From Candidatus Desantisiibacteriota bacterium (GTDB lineage Bacteria; UBA9089; CG2-30-40-21): a stretch of 10,618 nucleotides of DNA. The stretch's first letter is position 1. Every line of letters starts with the position of its first letter. Below, in pieces: positions 1 to 6,320 of this stretch. The notes below the pieces were generated by a model, which was given only the letters and a program-made list of their open reading frames with translations, made no database searches and was not told where the DNA came from. Both the position numbers and the translations under genes were made by a program. The DNA is taken from contig JACQYP010000044.1 in NCBI GenBank assembly GCA_016208205.1, positions 1 through 10,618 of the forward strand. The letters run 5' to 3'.

Positions 1-431
1 TATGCTACCCCAAGGTTATTATAATACTTGGGATTTGTTGGGTTAGCATTTATTGCTTTCTGATATTCCTCAATAGCCTTATCAGTTTTTCCTATGGTAT
101 AGTAGATAATACCAAGCACATTATGTGTTTGCTCATTATTTGGCTCTATCTTGCTTACAGCTGTATACTCATTAACAGCCTCATTTAGCATCCCATTCCG
201 ATAATAAGCAAATCCCAACCTCTTCTTTGCTTCAATTAAGCATGACTCTAATTTCAATGCCTCCTTAAAATAATAAATAGATGCTCCAATATCGTTCTTA
301 GTATACGCCTTAATCCCTAACCCCAGAAAATTCTTTGCTAAAAATTTCTCTTCCCCTGTTGCCTGAGCATTTCCAATAAACACACATCCAATCCCTATCA
401 AAATCACCAATAACCTTGTAATACTTAACAT
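1..431 (-). CDS. Secreted TPR-repeat protein, partial (C-terminus outside window)
   Basis: This frame is open for 143 codons from ATG at 431 to the window edge, so the C-terminus is missing. A hydrophobic stretch at residues 5-20 followed by AQA (22-24) looks like a signal peptide cut by signal peptidase I. Cys16 is in a poor lipobox context (GIGC), so a lipoprotein is less likely. TPR units lie at about 32-62, 66-97 and 101-132, with a fourth beginning near 135; the third contains the typical LGIIYYTIGKTDKAIEEYQKA pattern in its helix pair. TPRs form protein-protein scaffolds, here probably in the periplasm. A GGGGGAG ribosome site precedes the ATG, and an ATG 5 bases upstream hits a stop after three codons. 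It lies 214 bp past the isomerase, beyond several hairpins, so it is probably a separate unit. The partner is unknown. Confidence 0.85.
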   Translation of the reverse strand, partial: MLSITRLLVILIGIGCVFIGNAQATGEEKFLAKNFLGLGIKAYTKNDIGASIYYFKEALKLESCLIEAKKRLGFAYYRNGMLNEAVNEYTAVSKIEPNNEQTHNVLGIIYYTIGKTDKAIEEYQKAINANPTNPKYYNNLGVA

Positions 432-520
432 CGCATGCTCCCCCCTTTTTTTATTTACATTCAATTCCCTATTGCCTGTGTCTATATATAAACACAGCAA
501 AAGATATAAGACAGAATTAG

Positions 521-559
521 CCTGTAAAAAAGGGTGAGTACATATTCTTTTTTTACAGG
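521..559. repeat. 11-bp A/T-rich inverted repeat between isomerase and TPR gene
   Basis: The arms CCTGTAAAAAA (521-531) and TTTTTTACAGG (549-559) are perfectly complementary around a 17-base loop. It lies downstream of the isomerase and upstream of the TPR gene. It could end the operon transcript, but the T run is inside the stem rather than after it, so I do not call a terminator. A smaller hairpin, CTGTGT/ACACAG, lies at 476-497. Confidence 0.5.
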
Positions 560-597
560 TTATTCTTTGCCTTATACTCCTCCATGATATAAATTTT

Positions 598-619
598 GAT
601 GGGTTTTCACCCATCCTAC
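598..619 (-). repeat. GTAG-foot palindrome, family C, copy 1 (REP-like)
   Basis: Read on the minus strand this is GTAG (619-616), then a 7-bp stem GATGGGT/ACCCATC around loop GAAA. A variant copy lies at 6946-6966. It is 7 bases from a family A element in the same orientation, so two unrelated REP-like elements are clustered after the isomerase gene. Confidence 0.7.
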
Positions 620-626
620 TTCCTTT

Positions 627-649
627 ACGAAGCGAGACGCTTCGTCTAC
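627..649 (-). repeat. GTAG-foot palindrome, family A, copy 1 (REP-like), supplies a stop codon
   Basis: Minus strand: GTAG (649-646), then an 8-bp stem ACGAAGCG/CGCTTCGT around loop TCT. The 23-base unit is identical to the one at 4872-4894 on the other strand. The TAG in the foot is the stop codon of the isomerase gene, which ends KRAL. Confidence 0.85.
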
Positions 650-1635
650 AACGCTCTCTTGAAATCCTCTACCATATCTACCGGTGTTGGATCAATTCCA
701 TATTCCAATGCCAGATAATATGATACATACTCAAAGAAATAGATACTGCCAAATATCTTACATAGCACATTATCTCCTTGCATCTCTATCATGCTCACAG
801 GTAATCCCTTATCCCTCATCAACCCACTAAATATTTGTATTCTTTTCCTAATCCTCTCGTGTCCGCAAGGATCATCGAGAATAATAAAGTGATAGTTGCC
901 TTTAATATTTGTAAATCCGATCATCTCATTATGATTCAGTTCCGGAAACGAGCCATGGAATGCCTGTACCTTTGAGTTTTCATTGAATTTTATCTTTACA
1001 ATCCTTGCCAATGACATCTCATAAAAATCATGGGTATAGATAATGGGTATGCTGTCTATCAACTGTTTTGCCAGCTGTTTTGCCTTTTCCTCAAACTCAC
1101 ACCCGGATAGAAAATTACCAAGCTTGATCAAATTCGCTTTTTGTTCATGGATTATCCCTGAGTTTGAAAGTACACTGATGAATATGCCGACAAAATATCC
1201 TGTAGCAGCCCTTGGTTGAAATGTGGGGAATTCTTTGATTATCTTTGCGATTGGCAGGTTATGTTCCCTGCTTAATTCCTCAAGCCTTCCGCCGGCTGTT
1301 ACAATCACTACCTGTGCCTTTTTCTCCATAGCATCATACAGGGAAGATATGGTCTCCTCTGTATTGCCTGAAAAGGATGAAATAAATACCAGGCTATTTG
1401 CATCGATTGGCGTGGTAATAGAATATCCCCGACAAACCTCTACGGGTATGTCAGTATCAGATAGATATGTCTTTAAGATATCGCCGGGAAAGGCACTTCC
1501 ACCCATACCGGCTACCACAACCTTATTTATTTTTCCCTCAACCCTTACCCCATCAGCAAATTCTACAGATTTCTCAAACTGACCCGGAAACTTCTTGATT
1601 GATTCAAACATGTTTGACTTGTCTATTAACATCAT
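646..1635 (-). CDS. Bifunctional phosphoglucose/phosphomannose isomerase
   Basis: Interconverts glucose-6-P or mannose-6-P with fructose-6-P in the cytosol. It is a 329-residue protein of the SIS-domain archaeal/bacterial PGI/PMI family, which is usually about 300-350 residues. Visible motifs are GMGGSAFPGD (43-52), the sugar-phosphate loop FISSFSGNTEET (84-95), PRAATGY (141-147), PELNHNE (231-237) with the catalytic Glu and His expected of the family, and a C-terminal DPTPVD. The frame is open upstream to a GTG at 1671, but ATG at 1635 (or the adjacent ATG at 1632) follows GGAGG at 1644-1640 and is preferred. It comes 178 bp after Enzyme I, which fits conversion of sugar phosphates made by the PTS. 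Its last codons run into a REP-like hairpin whose GTAG gives the TAG stop, so the original C-terminus may have been altered by a residue or so. Confidence 0.92.
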   Translation of the reverse strand: MMLIDKSNMFESIKKFPGQFEKSVEFADGVRVEGKINKVVVAGMGGSAFPGDILKTYLSDTDIPVEVCRGYSITTPIDANSLVFISSFSGNTEETISSLYDAMEKKAQVVIVTAGGRLEELSREHNLPIAKIIKEFPTFQPRAATGYFVGIFISVLSNSGIIHEQKANLIKLGNFLSGCEFEEKAKQLAKQLIDSIPIIYTHDFYEMSLARIVKIKFNENSKVQAFHGSFPELNHNEMIGFTNIKGNYHFIILDDPCGHERIRKRIQIFSGLMRDKGLPVSMIEMQGDNVLCKIFGSIYFFEYVSYYLALEYGIDPTPVDMVEDFKRAL

Positions 1636-1668
1636 AATCCCTCCAATAGTGATTTCGCAGATAAGGAA

Positions 1669-1793
1669 CACGAATTACACGAAGTAACTACTCAGGTTGT
1701 TTAGACTGTAGGCTGTTAAGAGGAACAAAGGTGATGAGGAGTTTTTCTGCAATCTTATAGCCCACAGCCTTCTCTCCTAACAGTCTACAGCCT
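1669..1793. repeat. Short tandem repeats and inverted heptamer pair upstream of the isomerase
   Basis: Two nonamers, CACGAATTA and CACGAAGTA, lie at 1669-1686. Heptamers AGACTGT AGGCTGT lie at 1703-1716. A nearly complementary partner (TAACAGTCTACAGCCT, 1778-1793) opposes 1703-1718, matching 14 of 16 positions. The transcript could fold into an imperfect hairpin between the ptsI stop and the isomerase ribosome site. Confidence 0.55.
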
Positions 1794-1813
1794 ATTCACC
1801 TTCAGTCTATTTT

Positions 1814-3559
1814 CTACATCTCCAATATATTCCCAAACTTTCTTATCATCGTTTCTTCAAGCATCTTTTGAATCTCACCTGCTGAGGTTATCTGCATAAT
1901 CTCAGCAGCAAAAGCCTTTGCCTCATCTAATCGTATTGCTCGAATTATCTTCTTAATTCGGGCAATAGAGCTTCCTGACATGCTGAATTCGTCTAATCCC
2001 ATTCCCAGCAAAAGAACCGTATAAAGGGGATCCCCTGCCATTTCACCACACATCCCAACCCATTTTCCTTCATTATGAGCTGCATTTATGGTCATCTGGA
2101 TTAGACGAAGGATTGCCGGATGAAACGGTTTATATAGAGCAGCTACCTCTTCGTTTACACGATCAATAGCCATAGTATACTGAATCAGGTCATTAGTACC
2201 AATACTGAAAAAATCAACCTCTTTAGCCAATCTATCTGCGATTAAGGCTGCAGAAGGGGTTTCCACCATTATGCCAATCTGAATGTTATGATCAAAAGGG
2301 ATATTTTCTCTATCCAACTCCTTCATCGCAGAAAGCAGGATTGATTTTGCCTGCCCGAACTCATCAATCTCTGAGATAAGGGGAAACATTAGCTGAACCT
2401 TTCCATAATTACTTGCCCGCAGGATTGCCCTCATCTGTACCTTAAATATCTCAGGATATTTAAGACAAAGTCGAATAGCCCGAAGCCCGAGAAACGGATT
2501 TGTTTCAATAGGCAAGTCCAGATGAGTAAGAAATTTATCCCCACCCAGATCCACTGTCCTGATCACTGTTGGACATGGGGTAAGCCTCAGTATAACATCC
2601 TTATATGCATTAAATTGTTCCTCCTCTGCAGGAAAATCTGTTCGTTCAAGATACAAATATTCTGTTCTATATAATCCAACCCCTTCTGCCCCTTCTCGTT
2701 TAATTATATCAATCTCCTCTGCTGTCCCAATATTTGCTGAAAGCAGAACCCTGAATCCATCCTCAGTCTGTGCCGGCAGATCACGCAGACAGGTTAATCC
2801 TTCCTTAAAGGCAGAATATTCTTCTTGTTTGCGAGAATATTTCTCAAGTGTCTCTTTATCCGGATTAATGATAACCGTGCCATGACTACCATCAACAATG
2901 ATAATCTCATCATTTCTCACCCGACAGGTTATCTCTTTAAGCCCAACCACAGCCGGAATTTCTAATGCTCTGGCCATAATAGCCGCATGAGCAGTCTTTC
3001 CCCCTATCTCTGCTACAAAGCCAAGCACATTACCATCATTCATATGAGCTGTATCTGATGGTGACAATTCATGGGCAATAATAATAACCTTTTCTGTTAA
3101 ATCCTCTATACTTATTCTGACAACACCCATAAGGTTATGAAGGATTCTGCGGCCAATATCAAAAACATCTACTGCTCTTTCACGAAAGTATTCATCTTCC
3201 ATGATAGAAAAATTATTTGCTATATTTTGAAGTACACACTCTAACGCATATTCAGCACATACTGTTTCCTTCCTTATCTTTTGAGTTACATCCAGAATCA
3301 AAAGGGGATCTTCCAGTATTGAGAGATGGGCACTGAATATCTTTGCAATATCTTCCCCTATATCCCGTTGAACCTTTTCTTCTAATTTTTTTATCTCTTC
3401 TCTGGTCTTTAAGATCGCTGCCTTGAATTGCTGCACCTCAACCTCTATTTGAGTAGATGCGATTTTCCTTTTCTCAATCTTAAAGCTTCCTATGTCAAAG
3501 AGAAATGCCTTGCCAATGACAATTCCTGGAGAAGCAGGGATTCCAGTCAAAGTAATCAT
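1814..3559 (-). CDS. ptsI: PTS Enzyme I (phosphoenolpyruvate-protein phosphotransferase)
   Basis: The first, sugar-independent step of the PTS: it takes phosphate from PEP onto a histidine and passes it to HPr in the cytosol. The 581-residue length is normal (E. coli EI is 575). The phosphorylated His191 lies in GGKTAHAAIMAR (186-197); the usual form is GGRTSHTAIMAR. The PEP-binding barrel shows GLYRTEYLYLER (295-306), DLGGDK (337-342), NPFLGLRAIR (354-363), GIMVETPSAA (429-438), SIGTNDLIQY (452-461) and GMCGEMAGDP (502-511), where Cys504 is the conserved acid/base cysteine. The N-terminal HPr-binding helical region lies at about 25-145. ATG at 3559 follows GAGGGGGAAG. It lies 85 bp after ptsH, the usual order. 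All catalytic residues are present. Confidence 0.97.
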   Translation of the reverse strand: MITLTGIPASPGIVIGKAFLFDIGSFKIEKRKIASTQIEVEVQQFKAAILKTREEIKKLEEKVQRDIGEDIAKIFSAHLSILEDPLLILDVTQKIRKETVCAEYALECVLQNIANNFSIMEDEYFRERAVDVFDIGRRILHNLMGVVRISIEDLTEKVIIIAHELSPSDTAHMNDGNVLGFVAEIGGKTAHAAIMARALEIPAVVGLKEITCRVRNDEIIIVDGSHGTVIINPDKETLEKYSRKQEEYSAFKEGLTCLRDLPAQTEDGFRVLLSANIGTAEEIDIIKREGAEGVGLYRTEYLYLERTDFPAEEEQFNAYKDVILRLTPCPTVIRTVDLGGDKFLTHLDLPIETNPFLGLRAIRLCLKYPEIFKVQMRAILRASNYGKVQLMFPLISEIDEFGQAKSILLSAMKELDRENIPFDHNIQIGIMVETPSAALIADRLAKEVDFFSIGTNDLIQYTMAIDRVNEEVAALYKPFHPAILRLIQMTINAAHNEGKWVGMCGEMAGDPLYTVLLLGMGLDEFSMSGSSIARIKKIIRAIRLDEAKAFAAEIMQITSAGEIQKMLEETMIRKFGNILEM

Positions 3560-3644
3560 TCTTCCCCCTCTTTTCCATTTCCTTTTGCATTATGCAAGGA
3601 CAGGCTTGTAGAGTGGACATTATCTACTATTTCTTTCAAAGCAA

Positions 3645-3941
3645 TCATTCTTCTTCTCCAAACTTATTATTTATTAACTCTATAAGTGCACTCATAGCTG
3701 CCTCTGCATCCTTGCCGATAGCACGGATAATGATCTTGCTGCCTGGAGAAGCAGCCATACATAAAACCCCAAGGATACTCTTTCCATTCACAAAATCATT
3801 ATTACCATTTCTCCCCACCTCTATCTTTGATGAAAAGTTAGATGCAGTATGCACAAAGATACTGGCTGCCCGGGCATGTAATCCTAACTTATTCTGAATA
3901 ATCACTGATTCTGTCAGCTCTTTCTCTTTTATCTGTTTCAT
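3645..3941 (-). CDS. ptsH: PTS phosphocarrier protein HPr
   Basis: Shuttles phosphate from Enzyme I to EIIA. The phosphorylated residue is His22 in KLGLHARAA; most HPr proteins have GLHARPA, so the proline after Arg is alanine here. Ser55 in GKSILGVLCMAA matches the Ser46 site that HPr kinase/phosphorylase modifies in many bacteria, but no kinase gene is in the window. With the ATG at 3941 the protein is 98 residues, slightly longer than the usual 85-90 because of an N-terminal KQIKEKELTE extension. The frame is open to a GTG at 3950, but that GTG is part of the AGGTGA ribosome site 6 bases before the ATG, so ATG is chosen. A 132-bp gap of opposed heptamer arrays separates it from the EIID segment. 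Confidence 0.96.
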   Translation of the reverse strand: MKQIKEKELTESVIIQNKLGLHARAASIFVHTASNFSSKIEVGRNGNNDFVNGKSILGVLCMAASPGSKIIIRAIGKDAEAAMSALIELINNKFGEEE

Positions 3942-3957
3942 CCTTTTCACCTGTTAT

Positions 3958-4089
3958 GGTTGTAGGTTGTAAGTTATAAGTTGTAAGTTGAAGGTTGTAG
4001 GTTGAAGAGGTAGAATAAATAACCTCATAAACCTATAACCTTCAACTTCCCTAACCTACAACTTACAACTTCTTCAACCTACAACCTTA
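3958..4089. repeat. Pair of opposed heptamer arrays (RGTTGWA / AACYTWC)
   Basis: On the plus strand, seven heptamers run unbroken from 3958 to 4006: GGTTGTA, GGTTGTA, AGTTATA, AGTTGTA, AGTTGAA, GGTTGTA, GGTTGAA. After 23 bases the complementary word runs the other way at 4030-4089, in short blocks (AACCTAT, AACCTTC, AACTTCC, then AACCTAC, AACTTAC, AACTTCT, then AACCTAC, AACCTTA) with 2-base slips. Perfect inverted matches include 3991-4007 with 4072-4088 (17 bp) and 3978-3989 with 4060-4071 (12 bp). The region can form a long hairpin before ptsH. It overlaps the end of the preceding reading frame, supplying codons for VVG and the TGA stop. Confidence 0.85.
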
Positions 4090-4352
4090 AAAACATATGC
4101 CTGAGCAACAGAGATAAGAATAATCAATATCACAAGCTTGGATATTGAGATATGTCTAAGTGTTACTGCTACCCAGACTACTACTGCCCCGGATAAGAGA
4201 TATGAGATCAAATTACCTTGACCACCCAGGGTTGCAAGCATTTTAGATGATATAAACATCCCGAAACAAGCAAGTATTGTCAGACTGATACCCTGTATCC
4301 ACCAGATTATCTTTTGAATCACAGGCTTGGCTTTAAGAATAATCTCAAACAC
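4074..4352 (-). CDS. C-terminal portion of PTS mannose-family EIID, after an in-frame stop
   Basis: A 92-codon frame with two or three hydrophobic helices (about 18-36, 48-64 and 70-88). It is in the same frame as the upstream EIID piece and separated from it by only TAA and GGG, so 165 + 2 + 92 positions give a normal EIID of about 259 residues. Its content fits that: FEIILKAKPVIQKI continues where EIID proteins carry the segment after GYxxG, and the end (LLSGAVVVWVAVTLRHISISKLVILI) resembles the last EIID helices. The only start near the front is GTG at 4352, touching TAAGGG with no proper ribosome-site spacing. Independent translation would need re-initiation by ribosomes finishing the first piece. 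The last residues, VVG and the stop, come from a heptamer array. It could be half of a split EIID, a pseudogene fragment, or an artefact of one base error. Confidence 0.75.
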   Translation of the reverse strand: MFEIILKAKPVIQKIIWWIQGISLTILACFGMFISSKMLATLGGQGNLISYLLSGAVVVWVAVTLRHISISKLVILIILISVAQAYVFKVVG

Positions 4353-4355
4353 CCC

Positions 4356-4853
4356 TTACTGCTTTTCATAACCCAATCGCAACCCATACCATCTAACCAC
4401 TAAGGGGATTAGATTATATACGATTAAAAAAACAGCTATTCCTGTACTAATCAGCAATTGTCTCTCCAGAATAATCCCTGAAAAAACAAACACTATTCCA
4501 ATGAGAGAAATAAACGGTCTCCATGTACCCCAAAAAAATGTATCCCCTAAGGCAGCAAAGGCTCTGGCTGTTTGCTGCTTTAATCTGGAGATATCATCAA
4601 GTATTCTGTTATCTCCTTTTGAAGCATATTCTTTTTCTTTAGCAGCAATTATTCCTATGATGATATTAGCTACATAGGGTTGGGTATTAAAATGTTCAAA
4701 ATGTCTAAGCAATGCTTTTTTTTGTTCTTCTCCCTGTGGAAACAGTTTTTTTATCACAGGCATCATAGCTGTAGCAAAGCCTGTATTCTGCATTTTGTCA
4801 AAATTTAAGACACATTGAATAAACAAGGATCTCCAAAATATTTGTCCAAGCAT
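4356..4853 (-). CDS. PTS mannose-family EIID, N-terminal portion (165 aa, ends at in-frame TAA)
   Basis: EIID pairs with EIIC in the membrane to form the sugar channel of mannose-class PTS transporters. The match to E. coli ManZ is clear by eye: NFDKMQNTGF (17-26; ManZ NFERMQALGF), HFEHFNTQPYVA (51-62; ManZ HLEFFNTQPFVA) and GDTFFWGTWRP (103-113; ManZ GDPIFWGTVRP). A helix at about 114-150 is followed by RWYGLRLGYEKQ (154-165; ManZ RYYGVAYGYSKG), and then TAA. Family members run on for another 90 or more residues, which are encoded next in the same frame. ATG at 4853 follows AGGAG with a 6-base gap. A family A REP-like hairpin lies just upstream. TAA is a genuine stop in other genes here, so a recoded genetic code is unlikely. 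Confidence 0.92.
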   Translation of the reverse strand: MLGQIFWRSLFIQCVLNFDKMQNTGFATAMMPVIKKLFPQGEEQKKALLRHFEHFNTQPYVANIIIGIIAAKEKEYASKGDNRILDDISRLKQQTARAFAALGDTFFWGTWRPFISLIGIVFVFSGIILERQLLISTGIAVFLIVYNLIPLVVRWYGLRLGYEKQ

Positions 4854-4871
4854 GGATACTCCTGAGCTACA

Positions 4872-4894
4872 GTAGACGAAGCGTCTCGCTTCGT
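4872..4894 (+). repeat. GTAG-foot palindrome, family A, copy 2 (REP-like)
   Basis: GTAG (4872-4875), stem ACGAAGCG (4876-4883) and CGCTTCGT (4887-4894), loop TCT. All 23 bases match the copy at 627-649, in the opposite orientation. It lies between EIIC and EIID, immediately upstream of the EIID ribosome site, so its hairpin in the mRNA could affect EIID translation or transcript stability. Confidence 0.85.
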
Positions 4895-4921
4895 ATCTTC
4901 TGGTTAAATACCCTACAGCCT

Positions 4922-5662
4922 CTATCTACCTGCCATTATCACCGCTGCAATCACCCACACAGCACCAAAATAGAATATACTCTTTTTTGTCATAACCGCT
5001 TCTAATGCAATACCCATACATACCAATAGAAACATATACAAAGCATTCTTAAGTGCAAGCAATACCTCTTGCGGAAAAAACTTCAAGATTATGGGCAAAA
5101 AACTAATCCCAATAACGGTTAATCCAGCACAAAGCAAGGTATTAATTGCAAGCGATAAACCAATAGCCTGCAAGTTAAGCCTATTAATGACACTTAGTTC
5201 GCCCTTTTCTACAAAAGGCGTTGCATTATTGACCAATCCGGCATTCAAGGCTCTAATCAATGTATCTGTTCTACCACCGGCATATCCACAGCATACCCCA
5301 TAAATAAGCCCAGTAGTTATCCAATATGGTTCTATAGGGCAGGCACAGAGGCCTGCCCCTACAATTTGTGCCTTTTTGGAAAGATAACAAACTACGGCTG
5401 TGGCTGCAACCGAACTAATTGCTGCATTCGATGGAACTGATGACCCAAGGGATGAAATATTGATCCAGAAAAATTCCAGCAATACCCCTATGGTTATGCC
5501 AACCCTTGCCCCGGAAGCAACATCCCCATTCAATAATCCCAAAACACTTCCGATTAATGGAGAAATAACTATTGGTCTGGAAATCATGGTCTGGGCTATG
5601 GCAGTAGCATCCAGATTTATCAGGCTGTAACATATGGAACCAGTCAGAATATATAATAGCAT
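4922..5662 (-). CDS. PTS mannose-family EIIC (sorbose-specific IIC family) with REP-derived insert
   Basis: Membrane channel subunit that carries the sugar, working with EIID. The protein has 246 residues and about seven hydrophobic stretches. Motifs fit the family: an N-terminal helix ending NLDATAIAQTMISRPIV, then GLLNGDVASGARVGITIGVLLEFFWINISSLGSSVPSNAA (about 42-81), matching ManY's stretch from GDMKTGIIIGGTLEMIALGWMNIG to PDAA. Later come GGRTDTLIRALN and the terminal helices. ATG at 5662 has CGGAG 7 bases upstream; the frame extends to a TTG at 5707, but that lies inside the preceding gene. Residues 101-109 (VGAGLCACP) are encoded exactly by a GTAG-foot palindrome, and against ManY the surrounding loop is about 14 residues longer. 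The insert keeps the frame, so the protein may still work. EIID follows after 68 bp. Confidence 0.9.
   Translation of the reverse strand: MLLYILTGSICYSLINLDATAIAQTMISRPIVISPLIGSVLGLLNGDVASGARVGITIGVLLEFFWINISSLGSSVPSNAAISSVAATAVVCYLSKKAQIVGAGLCACPIEPYWITTGLIYGVCCGYAGGRTDTLIRALNAGLVNNATPFVEKGELSVINRLNLQAIGLSLAINTLLCAGLTVIGISFLPIILKFFPQEVLLALKNALYMFLLVCMGIALEAVMTKKSIFYFGAVWVIAAVIMAGR
5337..5362 (-). repeat. GTAG-foot palindrome, family B, copy 1, inside the EIIC gene
   Basis: Minus strand: GTAG (5362-5359), stem GGGCAGGC/GCCTGCCC (8 bp), loop CTCTGT. It matches 7090-7114 in foot, most of the stem and orientation. The foot starts exactly on a codon boundary, so the element reads through in frame as VGAGLCACP. 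Confidence 0.85.
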
Positions 5663-5684
5663 TAAGTTGCTCCGAGGATATTTA

Positions 5685-5972
5685 TCAACATTGCTTGATT
5701 TCTTCAATCACTCTGAAAATAATATGATATATTGAAATAATTGCTGCAAAAGCAAGATAAATCCTATACTGCTCAAAATCAATTTTTGGCTTTCCAAAAA
5801 GCGAAAACAAGAATAGGATAATTACATATGGTGCTGCACATAATAAAAACATTTCAATAATACTTTTTAAGCTTGGAAGCCATTTCTTATAGAGAATACC
5901 TCTTATAATTATTAAAAAAATAACTGCTATTGTTCCACATAAAATTCCATAGCCACTTTCATTCATTGACAT
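5685..5972 (-). CDS. Small membrane protein of unknown function, 95 aa, three helices
   Basis: I do not recognise this protein. It has hydrophobic helices at about 9-28, 42-64 and 72-90, short basic loops (YKKW, KPK), and an IEEIKQC tail. The ribosome site is a near-perfect anti-SD match (AAGGAGGTGAT, 5990-5980), 7 bases before the ATG at 5972; the GTG at 5984 belongs to that site. The gene ends 22 bp before the EIIC start and follows the glycine-zipper gene, so it is embedded in the PTS cluster. No PTS domain is visible. Its first 11 codons have a degenerate second copy 71 bp upstream (see the short frame at 5981-6043). A role as an accessory or regulator of the transporter is inference from position only. 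Confidence 0.75.
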   Translation of the reverse strand: MSMNESGYGILCGTIAVIFLIIIRGILYKKWLPSLKSIIEMFLLCAAPYVIILFLFSLFGKPKIDFEQYRIYLAFAAIISIYHIIFRVIEEIKQC

Positions 5973-5980
5973 TATCTTTA

Positions 5981-6043
5981 TCACCTCCTTTGTCTACGAG
6001 GATGACTGTCGAGAATTTCATATCCATTTTCATCCATTGACAC
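5981..6043 (-). other. Possible 20-codon leader frame or duplicated gene start
   Basis: GTG at 6043 opens a 20-codon frame (MSMDENGYEILDSHPRRQRR) whose TGA stop lies in the ribosome site of the next gene. It overlaps the end of the glycine-zipper gene. Its first 33 bases match the first 33 of the downstream membrane gene at 26 positions (MSMDENGYEIL against MSMNESGYGIL). It may be a remnant of a tandem duplication or a translated leader. It has no obvious ribosome site of its own, so expression is doubtful. Confidence 0.35.
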
Positions 6044-6257
6044 TATTCCTTAGCCTTTTAATTTCATTATTTTTAGCAATTTCATCATTCCTTGCCGCCC
6101 CTGCAATTGCTCCTAATAGTCCACCAACTATGGCACCAATATTAGTATATAATGAACCACCCAAACATGCTCCACCAATAGCTGCCATTATTATTCTATC
6201 GATATTATTTTTATTGTCTTCATAGGACTTTTGCCGACTATCAATTACATCATTCAT
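6030..6257 (-). CDS. Small glycine-zipper membrane protein, 75 aa
   Basis: Family not recognised. It has a polar N-terminus of about 20 residues, then a glycine-rich hydrophobic hairpin (about 22-55), then a charged tail. The second helix has a regular glycine zipper, with G41, G45, G49 and G53 at four-residue spacing, and G29/G33 gives another GxxxG. Such zippers pack helices closely or form oligomers in membranes. The ATG at 6257 has GAGGTG 6 bases upstream; the GTG at 6266 is part of that site. The gene lies 63 bp after EIIB and 57 bp before the second small membrane gene. The two may act together on the PTS permease, but that is inference. A pore-forming peptide or a lysis-type protein is an alternative that cannot be excluded. 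Confidence 0.75.
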   Translation of the reverse strand: MNDVIDSRQKSYEDNKNNIDRIIMAAIGGACLGGSLYTNIGAIVGGLLGAIAGAARNDEIAKNNEIKRLRNSVNG

Positions 6258-6320
6258 CGTTTTCACCTCGTTTATCTTTGTGCCATATATCGATAAGCAA
6301 ACACATATGGTTGCATATAT

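Noticed and set aside
521..559. Rho-independent terminator after the isomerase
   Set aside because: The T run forms part of the stem and no T tract follows on either strand.
3608..3632. Another GTAG-foot element between ptsH and ptsI
   Set aside because: Only GTAGA and TCTAC pair, with no proper stem next to the foot; too weak to count.
3958..4089. CRISPR array
   Set aside because: The units are 7 bases with no spacers, and orientation flips in the middle.
4356..4358. TAA reassigned to an amino acid
   Set aside because: EIIA, ahcY and metK all end at TAA at their normal lengths, so TAA is a stop in this genome.
5663..5707. TTG start for EIIC at 5707
   Set aside because: It lies inside the preceding membrane gene, while ATG 5662 has CGGAG at proper spacing and matches the family start.
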